64,000 bases of DNA from Heyndrickxia oleronia (GCF_017809215.1 NZ_CP065424.1:1180911-1244910); one strand, 5' to 3'. Shown: positions 34,924 to 43,434, numbered from the stretch's first letter. Notes: generated by a model from the sequence alone, not told the origin. Numbers and translations: made by a program.

Positions 34924-35626
34924 TTATTGTTTGAATTGCCATATACCTATCGCATTTGAACCGAAATGGACTACACTTTTCCTACCACAGCCTGCCCAAT
35001 ATTTATGTAATGACTGTGAAAATAAGCTTATTCCAATCAAACCACCAATCTGTCATACCTGTGGTCGACCAATGGAAAATCTCCCAAAGGAATATATTGT
35101 AGAAGAAACCCTCTGCCTCGATTGCCAACGATGGGAAGAAGATCAGAAATGGAAAGGAGTGCTTGATAAAAATATTTCCTGTTATGAATACGATGATTTT
35201 CTTAAAGACATCATCGCACGCTTCAAATTCCGCGGCGATTATATTCTTAGCAAGATTTTCTCGCGAAAAATAAATGAGATCTTAAAAACTCTCGATTATG
35301 ATTCCATCGTCTCTATCCCGCTTAGTCAAGAAAGATTAAAGGAAAGAGGCTTCAATCAAGCAACAGCACTCGCTAATGAAGCAGGATTACAGGTAATGGA
35401 TATTCTAAATCGCACCCATACCGAAAAACAATCAAAAAAATCTCGTCAAGAACGGATACAGCTTCAACAAATTTTTACAGTAAGGAACCCATCAGCAATT
35501 ATGAACCGATCCATTATTCTGATTGATGATATATACACAACAGGGTCAACTCTCAGACATGCGGCGAAGGAACTGAAAGAAGCAGGTGCAAATTCGGTAA
35601 CTGCCCTTACGGTAGCACGTGGATAA
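34916..35626 (+). CDS. comFC: ComFC-type phosphoribosyltransferase-like competence protein
   Basis: 236 residues with an N-terminal zinc-binding part (CLNCHIP, CNDCE, CHTCGRP, CLDCQ) and a C-terminal PRPP-binding-type loop IILIDDIYTTGST. ComFC aids DNA transport in competence together with ComFA. ATG 34916 overlaps the comFA end, so expression was coupled to comFA; with the operon promoter now beyond the prophage, it probably depends on phage-end or fortuitous promoters. No comFB lies between comFA and comFC, unlike B. subtilis. Confidence 0.92.
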   Translation: MHDYCLNCHIPIAFEPKWTTLFLPQPAQYLCNDCENKLIPIKPPICHTCGRPMENLPKEYIVEETLCLDCQRWEEDQKWKGVLDKNISCYEYDDFLKDIIARFKFRGDYILSKIFSRKINEILKTLDYDSIVSIPLSQERLKERGFNQATALANEAGLQVMDILNRTHTEKQSKKSRQERIQLQQIFTVRNPSAIMNRSIILIDDIYTTGSTLRHAAKELKEAGANSVTALTVARG

Positions 35627-35706
35627 AAAAGTAAATTAGGTTTAACAAATTTATCAATACATCCGATATAATAGAGGTACAAGTATACATTAGGAGGATG
35701 ACCCTG

Positions 35707-36105
35707 ATGCCTGAACTAGAAAACTGTCCGAAATGCGGAAATCTCTATTTAAAAAATAATATACGTGATGTATGTGGATCATGCTATAAAGAAGAAGAAA
35801 AACTTTATGATATCGTCTATAAATTCCTGAGAAAACGTGAAAACCGTTCAGCTACAACAGAAACAGTTGTTGAAGAAACAGGTGTAGAGGAGGAGTTACT
35901 CTACAAATGGGTACGAAAAGGACGCTTACAGCTTGCCCAATTTCCTAACCTCGGCTACCCATGTAGTAAATGTGGAACACTAATTAAAAATGGTAAGCTA
36001 TGCTCAGACTGTGCAGGCAAAATTAAAAATGACCTTGAAGTACTTGATAAAGAAGAAAAGCGCAAAGAGGAATTAAGAAACCGGACCTATTATAGTCAAA
36101 ATTAA
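35707..36105 (+). CDS. yvyF: YvyF-type flagellar operon protein
   Basis: 132 residues from ATG 35707, nine bases after AGGAGG. It has two Cys pairs at the N-terminus (CPKCG, CGSCY), a helix-turn-helix-like part (TTETVVEETGVEEELLYKWV) and two more pairs (CSKCG, CSDC). This matches the TIGR03826 family between comFC and flgM in Bacillus. A sigma-like box (TTTAAC ... CCGATATAAT, about 35641-35671) lies upstream and could serve as its own promoter. Confidence 0.88.
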   Translation: MPELENCPKCGNLYLKNNIRDVCGSCYKEEEKLYDIVYKFLRKRENRSATTETVVEETGVEEELLYKWVRKGRLQLAQFPNLGYPCSKCGTLIKNGKLCSDCAGKIKNDLEVLDKEEKRKEELRNRTYYSQN

Positions 36106-36133
36106 TAGGTGAAGCGAAAGTCCTATCAATTGG

Positions 36134-36160
36134 ATCCAAACCCATCGTTTGGATTTTTTT
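36134..36160 (+). terminator. intrinsic terminator after yvyF
   Basis: ATCCAAAC and GTTTGGAT form an 8-bp stem with a 5-base loop, followed by TTTTTT. It separates the comF-yvyF unit from the flgM operon. The rest of the 344-base gap to flgM holds a CAGTACC/GGTACTG inverted repeat (36180-36212) and the sigma-D promoter. Confidence 0.85.
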
Positions 36161-36376
36161 AATAGGAGAGTAGAAATTTCAGTACCTTTTAAAGTTGAAG
36201 AGGTACTGATCTGTCTAGTGAAAAACGTATTGTTACACATTTACCCTACAATAATCGGTCTGTAGTTTGTCTAGCGTGAAGACTGAGAAGATGAAATAAT
36301 CTTTTCAAATTTCTCTCATACATGCCCTATTGAACAAGTACTTATTCTTTTTCTAATTATTGGGCAAAATCTACTA

Positions 36377-36403
36377 TAAAAGTTTTTCCATTTTATCCGA
36401 TAT
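36377..36403 (+). promoter_or_regulatory. sigma-D promoter for flgM operon
   Basis: TAAA, a 15-base spacer and TCCGATAT match the Bacillus sigma-D consensus TAAA-N15-GCCGATAT with one change. It lies 47 bases before the flgM start. Confidence 0.85.
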
Positions 36404-36449
36404 AATATATATACAAGGGATACGTTCGAACGAAAGGGGCGTAAAAATT

Positions 36450-36710
36450 ATGAAAATCAATAATTACGGTACACACGGAATTAATCCATATAAAAAACAA
36501 ATGAATAAATTTGAACAAGCGAATAAGAGCGGAAAACAAACAGATAAAGTGGAAATATCTTCGAAGGCGAAGGATATGCAAACTTCTACTATTGAACAGG
36601 CTCGTCGTGCAAAAGTCGAACAGTTAAAAATCGAAGTACAACATGGTCAATATAAAGTCAACCCAGAGCTAATCGCTAAAGGGATCAAAAACTTTTATCA
36701 AGGAAAATAA
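36450..36710 (+). CDS. flgM: anti-sigma-D factor FlgM
   Basis: 86 residues from ATG 36450 behind AAAGGGGCG. It has the family's N-terminal MKINNYGTHGINPYKKQ and the C-terminal sigma-binding half with DKVEISSKAKDMQ and VEQLKIEVQHGQYKVNPELI. FlgM holds sigma-D inactive until the hook is finished and is then neutralised or exported. Being driven by its own target factor, it makes a feedback loop. Confidence 0.93.
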   Translation: MKINNYGTHGINPYKKQMNKFEQANKSGKQTDKVEISSKAKDMQTSTIEQARRAKVEQLKIEVQHGQYKVNPELIAKGIKNFYQGK

Positions 36711-36725
36711 AAAGGAGGGTTCTCC

Positions 36726-37217
36726 ATGTCCGCTTCCACTGAAACGCTTATCGAGGCTTTAGAAAAATTATACCAACTTCATGAAAAACTATATGAACTC
36801 TCCGAAGCAAAAACAGAAATCATCAAAAAAGGGGATATGGAAGGCCTTCAAAAAATGCTTAAGGACGAACAAACCTTTGTTGCAGCCATTAATACGATGG
36901 AAAAACAACGGCAAGAGGCCGCTAAACAACTATTAGGTAAATCTGAAGCAACAGAAATCACTCTAACTAACTGCATAGAAGCAGTAACAGGGAATGACAA
37001 GGAAATACTTAATGAACTGAAAGAGAAGATTTTGTCAGTAGTCAATAAATTAAAAGATCGCAATGAATTAAATCAACTACTGATTCATCAAAGCCTTCAA
37101 TTTGTCAACATGACAATCGATATGATCCAACCCCGACCTGAGTCAATGAACTACGGCAGACCGGATCAAAAAAAGATGAAAAAATCAACAGTATCAACCT
37201 TTAATTCAAAAGCATAA
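36726..37217 (+). CDS. flgN: FlgN-type chaperone for hook-filament junction proteins
   Basis: 163 residues, helical throughout (LIEALEKLYQLHEKLYELSE, then DEQTFVAAINTMEKQRQEAA), directly after flgM and before flgK as in Bacillus. FlgN binds FlgK and FlgL before export. AAGGAGGG precedes the start. Confidence 0.88.
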   Translation: MSASTETLIEALEKLYQLHEKLYELSEAKTEIIKKGDMEGLQKMLKDEQTFVAAINTMEKQRQEAAKQLLGKSEATEITLTNCIEAVTGNDKEILNELKEKILSVVNKLKDRNELNQLLIHQSLQFVNMTIDMIQPRPESMNYGRPDQKKMKKSTVSTFNSKA

Positions 37218-37249
37218 CATGCTTGCTAACCAAACGGAGGTAACACAAA

Positions 37250-38716
37250 ATGTTTTCTACATTTCATGGATTAGAAACAGCCAAACGAGGCATGAACACC
37301 CAACAATCCGCACTATATGTAACAGGCCAAAATATCTCAAACGCAAATACTTTAGGCTACACAAGACAACGCGTAAATTTTGAAGCATCACCGGCATACC
37401 CAGCAGCATCAATGAATCGTCCACAAATACCTGGACAAATGGGGACAGGGGTACAGGCAGGATCGATACAGCGTGTACGTGAATCCTTCATTGACCAGCA
37501 ATATCGTGGTGAAAATAATAAGTTCGGCTATTGGAGTACGAAAGCAGAGTCACTTGCGAAACTGGAAGACATTATGAATGAACCAAGTGATTCAGGTTTA
37601 GCTGCGACACTTGGGCAGTTTTGGCAGTCACTTCAGGATTTAAGTGTCAATCCTGAAAATGATGGTGCAAGATCTGTCGTTCTACAACGTGGACAGGCAG
37701 TTGCTGAAACCTTTCATTACTTAAGTTCTTCTATGAAAGAAGTAAAAAAAGATTTAGGAAATGAGATTAATGTGTCTATTAGAAACATTAATTCTATTCT
37801 TGAACAAATAGGAAATGTAAATAAACAAATTTCTGAAATTGAACCACATGGATATATACCGAATGACTTATATGATGAACGGGATCGTTTGGTGGATGAG
37901 CTATCAAGTTACGTTAATATTAAAATAGAGACGACCAAAAGTGGTGGTAACCCATCTTCAATTGCTGAAGGCATTTACAATATAAAAATGATAGATGAGA
38001 ACGGTCAAGAAACGTCTTTAATTGACGGATCTAAATTTGGAAAAATAACTGAAATTGATGAAGAAACCTCATTAGGTCAATTAAATATTATTGGTTCTGA
38101 TAATAGTAGTAATAATCTTAGTTTTGATAAGATAGCAAAAGGAAAGTTAAGTGGATTAATAGAGAGCTTTGGATATTTAGAAAATGGAAACGGAACTGAA
38201 AAAGGTATCTATCCGGAAATGCTAAAGCAGCTAAATGATTTAGCGTCTACTTTCATTACAAAATTTAATGAACAGCATGTTAAAGGATGGACATTAGATG
38301 GTAATCAGGGTGAGGAGTTTTTTGGCGGTTCCAATGCTGAAGATATTAAAGTCCTAATTACATCAAATGAGAATATTGCCGCTGCTGGATCTAAAGATTC
38401 GGTTGCAGGGGATGGCAAGAATGCAATAGATTTAGCAAATGTTCAAAGTACAGCAAATATTACATCAAAATATCAATCTATCATTGGAAAACTAGGAGTA
38501 GACGCGCAGCAAGCAAACCGTCTAACTGCTAACAGTGGAAACCTTCTTCAATCTGTTGATGAAAGACGACAATCAGTTAGTGCGGTTTCAATAGATGAAG
38601 AGTTTATAAATATGATTAAATATCAGCAAGCTTACAATGCATCTGCTAGAAATATTACTATTGTCGATGAAATGCTAGACAAAATAATCAATGGCATGGG
38701 CCTTGGTGGAAGATAA
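37250..38716 (+). CDS. flgK: flagellar hook-associated protein FlgK (HAP1)
   Basis: 488 residues. The N-terminal D0 region carries FHGLETAKRGMNTQQSALYV and the hallmark NISNANTLGYTRQRVNF. The C-terminus has EEFINMIKYQQAYNASARNI, the conserved D0 helix. It forms the junction between hook and filament. GGAGGTAAC precedes the ATG. Confidence 0.95.
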   Translation: MFSTFHGLETAKRGMNTQQSALYVTGQNISNANTLGYTRQRVNFEASPAYPAASMNRPQIPGQMGTGVQAGSIQRVRESFIDQQYRGENNKFGYWSTKAESLAKLEDIMNEPSDSGLAATLGQFWQSLQDLSVNPENDGARSVVLQRGQAVAETFHYLSSSMKEVKKDLGNEINVSIRNINSILEQIGNVNKQISEIEPHGYIPNDLYDERDRLVDELSSYVNIKIETTKSGGNPSSIAEGIYNIKMIDENGQETSLIDGSKFGKITEIDEETSLGQLNIIGSDNSSNNLSFDKIAKGKLSGLIESFGYLENGNGTEKGIYPEMLKQLNDLASTFITKFNEQHVKGWTLDGNQGEEFFGGSNAEDIKVLITSNENIAAAGSKDSVAGDGKNAIDLANVQSTANITSKYQSIIGKLGVDAQQANRLTANSGNLLQSVDERRQSVSAVSIDEEFINMIKYQQAYNASARNITIVDEMLDKIINGMGLGGR

Positions 38717-38731
38717 GGAGAGTAGTAAATT

Positions 38732-39610
38732 ATGCGTGTAACACAATCAATGCTTTCTAATAACTTTTTAAAAAATATTAGTAATAGCTATGAAAAAATG
38801 GGGAAAATATCGGAACAAATGCAAACACAAAAGAAAATTACACGTCCCTCTGATGACCCGGTTGTTGCAATGAAAGGAATCGCATACCGGACTAGCTTAA
38901 CAGAAGTTCAACAGTTTAAACGGAATTTTTCTGAAGCGCACAACTGGCTGGATAATACGGATGCAGCTCTCGATCAAGCTACCAAAGCATTACAGCGTAT
39001 TCGGGAATTAACTGTAAAAGCAGCAAACGGAACCCTAGAATCTGATCAAAGAGAAGCAGTTGCTAAAGAAATTGAACAACTCCGTGACCAATTAAAAGAA
39101 ATTGGTAACACTCAAGTTGGAGATAAATATCTTTTTAATGGTACAGATACGTTAAATAAACCAATTGGTGACATCGCTAATAACCCATCAGATGTTTCGA
39201 ACAATTCCAATTCAGTAAAACTAGAATTATCTAAAGGCGTTTATATTGAAGTGAATTCAACCGATGTATTTAATAAGGATCTTTTTGAAGGATTAAATAA
39301 ATTAGTAGATGACTTGAAATCGGGGAATGATCAGGTAGATTTAAATGATAGCATAGTTGACATCGATAAAAGCATTAACCACATAATAAATGAACGTGCA
39401 ACAGTGGGAGCACGTAGTAACCGTATAGATTTAATGGAAGACCGGATTGATCAACAAGAAATTAATGCAACTAAGATGATGTCAAAAAATGAAGATGTTG
39501 ATATGGAGAAGGTCATTACAGATCTTATTACACAAGAAGCTGTGCAGAGAGCCTCATTAGGAATGGGTGCACGAATTATTCAGCCAACACTATTAGACTT
39601 TTTACGCTAA
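38732..39610 (+). CDS. flgL: flagellar hook-associated protein FlgL (HAP3)
   Basis: 292 residues resembling a short flagellin: N-terminal MRVTQSMLSNNFLKNISNSY, KKITRPSDDPVVAMKGIAYR, and C-terminal ITQEAVQRASLGMGARIIQP ending LLDFLR. It connects FlgK to the filament. A hairpin terminator (39609-39637) follows. Confidence 0.95.
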   Translation: MRVTQSMLSNNFLKNISNSYEKMGKISEQMQTQKKITRPSDDPVVAMKGIAYRTSLTEVQQFKRNFSEAHNWLDNTDAALDQATKALQRIRELTVKAANGTLESDQREAVAKEIEQLRDQLKEIGNTQVGDKYLFNGTDTLNKPIGDIANNPSDVSNNSNSVKLELSKGVYIEVNSTDVFNKDLFEGLNKLVDDLKSGNDQVDLNDSIVDIDKSINHIINERATVGARSNRIDLMEDRIDQQEINATKMMSKNEDVDMEKVITDLITQEAVQRASLGMGARIIQPTLLDFLR

Positions 39611-39637
39611 AGCTATTCTCGACGGATAGCTTTTTTT
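39609..39637 (+). terminator. intrinsic terminator after flgL
   Basis: AGCTAT and ATAGCT pair across a 9-base loop and are followed by TTTTTTT. It lies between flgL and yviE, so it may reduce transcription of yviE-fliW-csrA relative to flgKL. Confidence 0.7.
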
Positions 39638-39654
39638 ACTAGAGGTGAAAATAA

Positions 39655-40245
39655 ATGAAGCTACCACAAATTAGACTAGAATCACAATATGCAAAAATAC
39701 AAATGGATACAACACCAGCCACACAATCAATAGAACAACCAAAAGCTGAGATAGATATACAGCAACCAAGAGCAGAATTACATATAAATCGAACTCCATC
39801 AAAATTTACGGTCGATCAATCACAGGCTTGGGCAGACATGGATCTTAAACCGATATCCAAAAGAATTGAGGAATTTTCACAAAATGGCTATAAAGAATGG
39901 CTGAATGGCATTGCACGTAGAGCGCAAGAAGGTGAGCAAATGATGAAGTTTGAAAAGGGAGGCAATGTCATTGCCTCTATTTCTGAACAGAACAGCAAAC
40001 TTCGTACATATGACTTTAATGTCGGTTTTGTTCCATCGCCATTTAGCGTGAAAACATATTTTGAACCTGCAAAACTTGATATTCAGTGGGAGACTGAAAA
40101 GGTAATTAATAATACCAAATCACGAAAACTAATAGTAGAGTATAACCCTGGACAAGTAGAAATTGAAATGGAGCAATATGAAGATTTAAAAATAGATTTT
40201 GCAAATTTAAAATTTGTTGGTGTTAACTTTGATCAGGAAATATAG
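39655..40245 (+). CDS. yviE: YviE (DUF6470) flagellar-operon protein
   Basis: 196 residues between flgL and fliW, the place of yviE in B. subtilis. It has an N-terminal strand-rich repeat (KLPQIRLESQYAKIQMDTTP, then QPRAELHINRTPSKFTVDQS) and later IARRAQEGEQMMKFEKGGN. Its function is unknown. The start follows AGAGGTGAAAATAA. Confidence 0.85.
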   Translation: MKLPQIRLESQYAKIQMDTTPATQSIEQPKAEIDIQQPRAELHINRTPSKFTVDQSQAWADMDLKPISKRIEEFSQNGYKEWLNGIARRAQEGEQMMKFEKGGNVIASISEQNSKLRTYDFNVGFVPSPFSVKTYFEPAKLDIQWETEKVINNTKSRKLIVEYNPGQVEIEMEQYEDLKIDFANLKFVGVNFDQEI

Positions 40246-40257
40246 GAGTGAATGAGC

Positions 40258-40704
40258 ATGAGGTTACAAACGAAATATCATGGTGAGATAGAATGGGATC
40301 AAGATTTGAAATGGGCTTTTGAAAACGGAATCCCCGGGTTTCCAGAAGAAAAAGAATTTATTATTTTGCCTTTACCAGAAAATGAAGTATTTATGATTAT
40401 GCAATCTTTGAAGTCCCCTGATATCGCATTTGTATTAACTAGTCCTTTTAGTTTTTTTACCGACTATGAGTTTGAGTTAGACGTTCAAACAATTGAATCA
40501 CTAGAAATAGAAACGGAAGAGGACGTACAAGTGATGGTGATCCTTACGGTGCATGAACCTTTTAGTAAAACCACAGCAAATTTACAAGCACCTATTATTA
40601 TTAATATAAAAAATAATAAATCTAAACAGGTTGTTTTGAATGATAAAAAATATAAGACTAAACACCTTCTCTTAAGTGAAAATTATGAGAAAGTAAAGGA
40701 GTGA
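40258..40704 (+). CDS. fliW: flagellar assembly factor FliW
   Basis: ATG 40258 is preferred over 40252 for its spacing from AGGAGTG (40244-40250), giving [10 protein letters not shown] like other FliW. The 148-residue protein includes [20 protein letters not shown] and [13 protein letters not shown]. FliW binds flagellin or CsrA; when flagellin is exported, FliW is freed to bind CsrA and lets hag be translated (partner switching established in B. subtilis). The cognate CsrA gene follows 4 bases later. Confidence 0.93.
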   Translation: MRLQTKYHGEIEWDQDLKWAFENGIPGFPEEKEFIILPLPENEVFMIMQSLKSPDIAFVLTSPFSFFTDYEFELDVQTIESLEIETEEDVQVMVILTVHEPFSKTTANLQAPIIINIKNNKSKQVVLNDKKYKTKHLLLSENYEKVKE

Positions 40705-40708
40705 GGAG

Positions 40709-40936
40709 ATGTTAGTATTATCAAGGAAAAAAGGTGAATCTATTCAAATTGGAGAAGATATTGAAATTCAAGTCGTTTCTATTCAAGGAGATCAAATAAA
40801 AATCGGAATTACTGCTCCAAGGAGTATTGAAATTCATAGAAAAGAGGTCTATCAGGAAATTCAATCGGAAAATACAAGTGCAGCAAGAGGAATTACTGAT
40901 TTACTAAAAATTATCCCAAAAACAAATAAACAATAA
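40709..40936 (+). CDS. csrA: carbon storage regulator CsrA
   Basis: 75 residues beginning [20 protein letters not shown] and containing [22 protein letters not shown] strands and [11 protein letters not shown]. CsrA binds GGA-loop hairpins and represses hag translation. The hag leader just downstream has such a site. The spacing to hag (146 bases) contains the hag sigma-D promoter. Confidence 0.95.
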   Translation: MLVLSRKKGESIQIGEDIEIQVVSIQGDQIKIGITAPRSIEIHRKEVYQEIQSENTSAARGITDLLKIIPKTNKQ

Positions 40937-40955
40937 AATTTTTTAAATAAACTAT

Positions 40956-40981
40956 TAAACCTCTTCGAATCTTGACGATAT
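40956..40981 (+). promoter_or_regulatory. sigma-D promoter for hag
   Basis: TAAA, a 14-base spacer and GACGATAT agree with the sigma-D pattern. It lies about 100 bases before the flagellin start and leaves a long structured 5' leader. Confidence 0.8.
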
Positions 40982-40999
40982 AAATAGTGTAAGGGAGGA

Positions 41000-41073
41000 A
41001 CTAGGGCGGCCGACCTAGTGACTTACTAAAATATTCGTTCACAAGGACGTGAACAAAACAATATTCAAGGAGG
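41000..41073 (+). promoter_or_regulatory. hag leader with CsrA-binding hairpin
   Basis: The leader has ACTAGG/CCTAGT (41000-41019) and a second hairpin GTTCAC-AAGGAC-GTGAAC (41037-41054) whose loop carries the GGA of a CsrA site, close to the consensus ACARGGAUGU. The SD sequence CAAGGAGG (41066-41073) is itself a possible second site. This matches the two-site arrangement known for B. subtilis hag: CsrA bound to both sites blocks ribosome entry. Confidence 0.75.
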
Positions 41074-41082
41074 AAACTAAAT

Positions 41083-41982
41083 ATGATTATCAATCATAAC
41101 ATTGCGGCATTAAACACATACCGCCAATTAAATGCTGGATCTTCAGCAGCATCTAAAAACATGGAAAAATTATCATCTGGACTTCGTATCAACCGTGCTG
41201 GAGATGATGCAGCGGGTCTTGCTATTTCTGAAAAAATGCGTGGTCAAATTCGTGGTTTAGATATGGCTGCTAAAAATGCTCAAGATGGTGTATCTTTAAT
41301 CCAAACAGCTGAGGGTTCATTAAATGAAACTCATTCAATCCTTCAACGTATGCGTGAACTAGCAACTCAAGCTTCCAATGATACAAACACGTTTACTGAT
41401 CGTAAGGAAATTCAAAAAGAAATTAACCAATTGAAAGAAGAAGTTGATAGAATTGGTAACAATTCTGAATTCAATACACAAAAACTTTTAGATGGTACAT
41501 TCTCTGGTAAAAAGCTTCATATTGGTGCTAACGAAGGTCAAACATTAGATATTGAGTTTAGTGACATGAGAACTGATAAATTAGGTACAATTGTAAGTGG
41601 AAATGTTGCTTCAGGTAAATCAGTTGCAGATCTATATGTATCAGGGGTCGATTCATTAACAGCTGAACCTGCATCTGGAAATGTTGGTGTTCTTACTCAA
41701 GCTGGTGCTGAAGCTGCTATTACAGTTATTAATGATGCAATTGAAAAAGTGTCTGCTGAACGTTCTAAAATGGGTGCATGGCAAAATCGTTTAGAGCATA
41801 CAATTAACAATTTAAACAATTCTAGTGAAAATTTAACAGCTGCTGAATCTCGTATTCGTGATGTAGATATGGCGAAAGAAATGATGGCTTTTACAAAGAA
41901 TAATATCCTAACTCAAGCTGCACAATCAATGTTAGCTCAATCAAATCAAATGCCTCAGGGAGTATTACAACTTTTAAGGTAA
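41083..41982 (+). CDS. hag: flagellin Hag (unspliced reading frame)
   Basis: 299 residues, close to B. subtilis Hag. N-terminal D0/D1 helices MIINHNIAALNTYRQLNAGS and LSSGLRINRAGDDAAGLAIS are followed by a short variable centre and C-terminal helices ending SMLAQSNQMPQGVLQLLR. The last eight codons (from 41956) lie inside what appears to be a group I intron and still encode the normal flagellin C-terminus with TAA at 41980. The unspliced mRNA therefore makes a full flagellin. Controlled by sigma-D and by CsrA/FliW. Confidence 0.93.
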   Translation: MIINHNIAALNTYRQLNAGSSAASKNMEKLSSGLRINRAGDDAAGLAISEKMRGQIRGLDMAAKNAQDGVSLIQTAEGSLNETHSILQRMRELATQASNDTNTFTDRKEIQKEINQLKEEVDRIGNNSEFNTQKLLDGTFSGKKLHIGANEGQTLDIEFSDMRTDKLGTIVSGNVASGKSVADLYVSGVDSLTAEPASGNVGVLTQAGAEAAITVINDAIEKVSAERSKMGAWQNRLEHTINNLNNSSENLTAAESRIRDVDMAKEMMAFTKNNILTQAAQSMLAQSNQMPQGVLQLLR

Positions 41983-42312
41983 TTTGTTATAGGGCGTCTT
42001 AACCAGTAATGGGTAAGAATATGACTGGGTGAATTGCTGGGAATTTCTAAAGCTTTTCTTACCACAACGTAATTGGAAACGATAAACGTGATGGTTAGAA
42101 AAAAGGAAAGATGTACAATGGATAATCAGCAGCCAAGTCCCTGTCTCGAAAGAGTGGGAAAGGTTCAACGACTAGAGAATACAGTCTAAGGGTGATTTTT
42201 CCTATGATTATGAATCTCGTAGGGCAGTGAAACTGTTCGAAGTGCCCAGCTCCTTGTTATTTCAAGGATGAAGATATAGTCTATTCTGTATCCGAAAGGA
42301 ACAGTGGCAAAG
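41956..42312 (+). ncRNA. group I self-splicing intron in the hag 3' end
   Basis: Core elements are readable. P1 pairs AUGCCU (41950-41955) with GGGCGU (41992-41997) and puts the conserved U-G pair at the 5' splice site. P2 is CTTAACC/GGGTAAG. P3 is GACTG (42023-42027)/CAGTC (42182-42186). P4 is TGCTG/CAGCA. Element Q is near 42124-42137 (AATCAGCAGCCAAG). P7 is GACTA (42170-42174)/TAGTC (42277-42281). P8-region hairpins and P9 (CTGT-TCC-GAAA-GGA-ACAG, 42286-42304) follow. No endonuclease gene is inside. The 3' end is placed after G42312 because the next codons resume flagellin sequence in frame, but I found no convincing P10, so both exact ends are provisional. Confidence 0.85.
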
Positions 42313-42357
42313 CAAGCCAACCAACAACCACAAGGAGTTCTTCAACTTCTTCGTTAA
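42313..42357 (+). CDS. hag second exon (flagellin C-terminus copy)
   Basis: Fifteen codons including stop encode QANQQPQGVLQLLR, the canonical flagellin end. They are in the same frame as the upstream gene (intron length 357, divisible by 3). Splicing would give a C-terminus NQMP-QANQQPQGVLQLLR, six residues longer than the unspliced form. The two copies of GVLQLLR use different codons, so this is not a recent duplication. It may instead be a non-translated relic if splicing is inactive. Confidence 0.65.
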   Translation, partial: QANQQPQGVLQLLR

Positions 42358-42368
42358 TACTTGTTTAG

Positions 42369-42402
42369 AAACCACCATAATTTTTTATATGGTGGTTTTT
42401 TT
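42369..42402 (+). terminator. hag terminator
   Basis: AAACCACCAT and ATGGTGGTTT form a perfect 10-bp stem followed by TTTTTT. It lies 12 bases after the second exon's stop, which shows that the hag transcript includes intron and second exon. Confidence 0.9.
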
Positions 42403-42483
42403 ATATTGGAAGAAACAAAAAGATAATAGAAATTAATTAAAATATGCTATAGTTCAGTACAAATATGTGTGATAGAATATTTT

Positions 42484-42660
42484 GATCGTTTACTAGAGAG
42501 GATGTTAAAGACAGAAACTAAAGTAGAAAGAAGGGCCTTTAATGGTTTCAGGGAAAGTAGTGCGGTGGAGAACAGTGCAAAACCCTTTTAAGGAATGATC
42601 AGTAACAGAGGCTTTCAGTTCAAATCAAAACCACCCATGTACCCGGGTGGTTTTGATTTG
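42484..42660 (+). ncRNA. possible structured RNA between hag and maf
   Basis: A GA-rich stretch (AGAGAGGATGTTAAAGACAG, about 42495) leads into GGTTTCAGGGAAAGT and GCGGTGGAGAACAGTGC. A GGTTT/AAACC pair encloses the second of these. The element ends in a perfect 15-bp stem AAATCAAAACCACCC/GGGTGGTTTTGATTT (42622-42659). It has riboswitch-like features but no motif set I can assign. No coding frame of note overlaps it. Confidence 0.3.
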
Positions 42661-43434
42661 CTAGCAAAAATTGATTTTTGTTAGGAATATTTTAGAGTTT
42701 TGATTGAAATAATTTCTATAGCTTTAATCTATTAATTTATATTGAACAAAAAATATCTGCTACTCATTCAGTCAGTCAATCTTTTGGTCTTCTATTAGTA
42801 ATTTGTGAAGTGAATCATAAATTATCAAAAAATTTTTTTTGAAAACTATTTTTAGATAGTGTTTAGTAATGTTATTCAATTTTTTTATAAACAGTTTAAA
42901 GCTAGGCCCTTTGATGTTATGGATTGTAAAGATAATTATACGCTGTAAGAAAGTTTCTATATTTTTGAATTGATTAACTATTAGATGACTAATGTATAAC
43001 GAGTCGAAATCTTTGGATAATTAGATATAACCTACTAGGATTTACAAAACTTTAGAATTTTAGGATTAGAAGACGCTTTATTCTAAGTTCATTTAAACAT
43101 GACATAATTTTTGTTTTCGTTTTGTTTTGGAGCAATGTTCTCTTTTTTTATTTTTTTTCTTCGATAATCTAGATAAATATTTTGATTTCTCCACCTCCAA
43201 TATTCTGTAAGTATTGAGCGGTTCTGTATGCGATTTTTAGATTAAAGAAGTATATTAAGTAGCATAAAAACTCTATGTGAAATAGTGTGGAAATTATACT
43301 TTTTATATAATATTTTAAAGATTATAAGATTAATTTGTTAAAGTATATAATTCTATTGGTTGATTATTTGGGTGGAAAATTGGTTATCAAAATTTGGTTT
43401 ATAAATGAAATAATAGTTTTTAACCTATATAATA
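42661..43434. other. non-coding gap, nothing recognised
   Basis: This 770-base, very AT-rich stretch has no frame with a ribosome site and no clear repeat or hairpin on either strand. In relatives flaG usually sits between hag and fliD; no remnant of it is seen here. Confidence 0.5.

Noticed and set aside
42313..42360. 3' splice site after G42334 giving an alternative flagellin end
   Set aside because: Joining there to the predicted 5' site shifts the frame and gives a Phe-rich tail unlike any flagellin. G42312 keeps the frame and the canonical end.
42484..42660. T-box, cobalamin or c-di-GMP riboswitch downstream of hag
   Set aside because: It has isolated resemblances (GGTGGAGA loop; GGGAA then CCC) but no T-box sequence AGGGTGGNACCGCG, no B12 box and no GEMM core. 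No gene follows for it to control.
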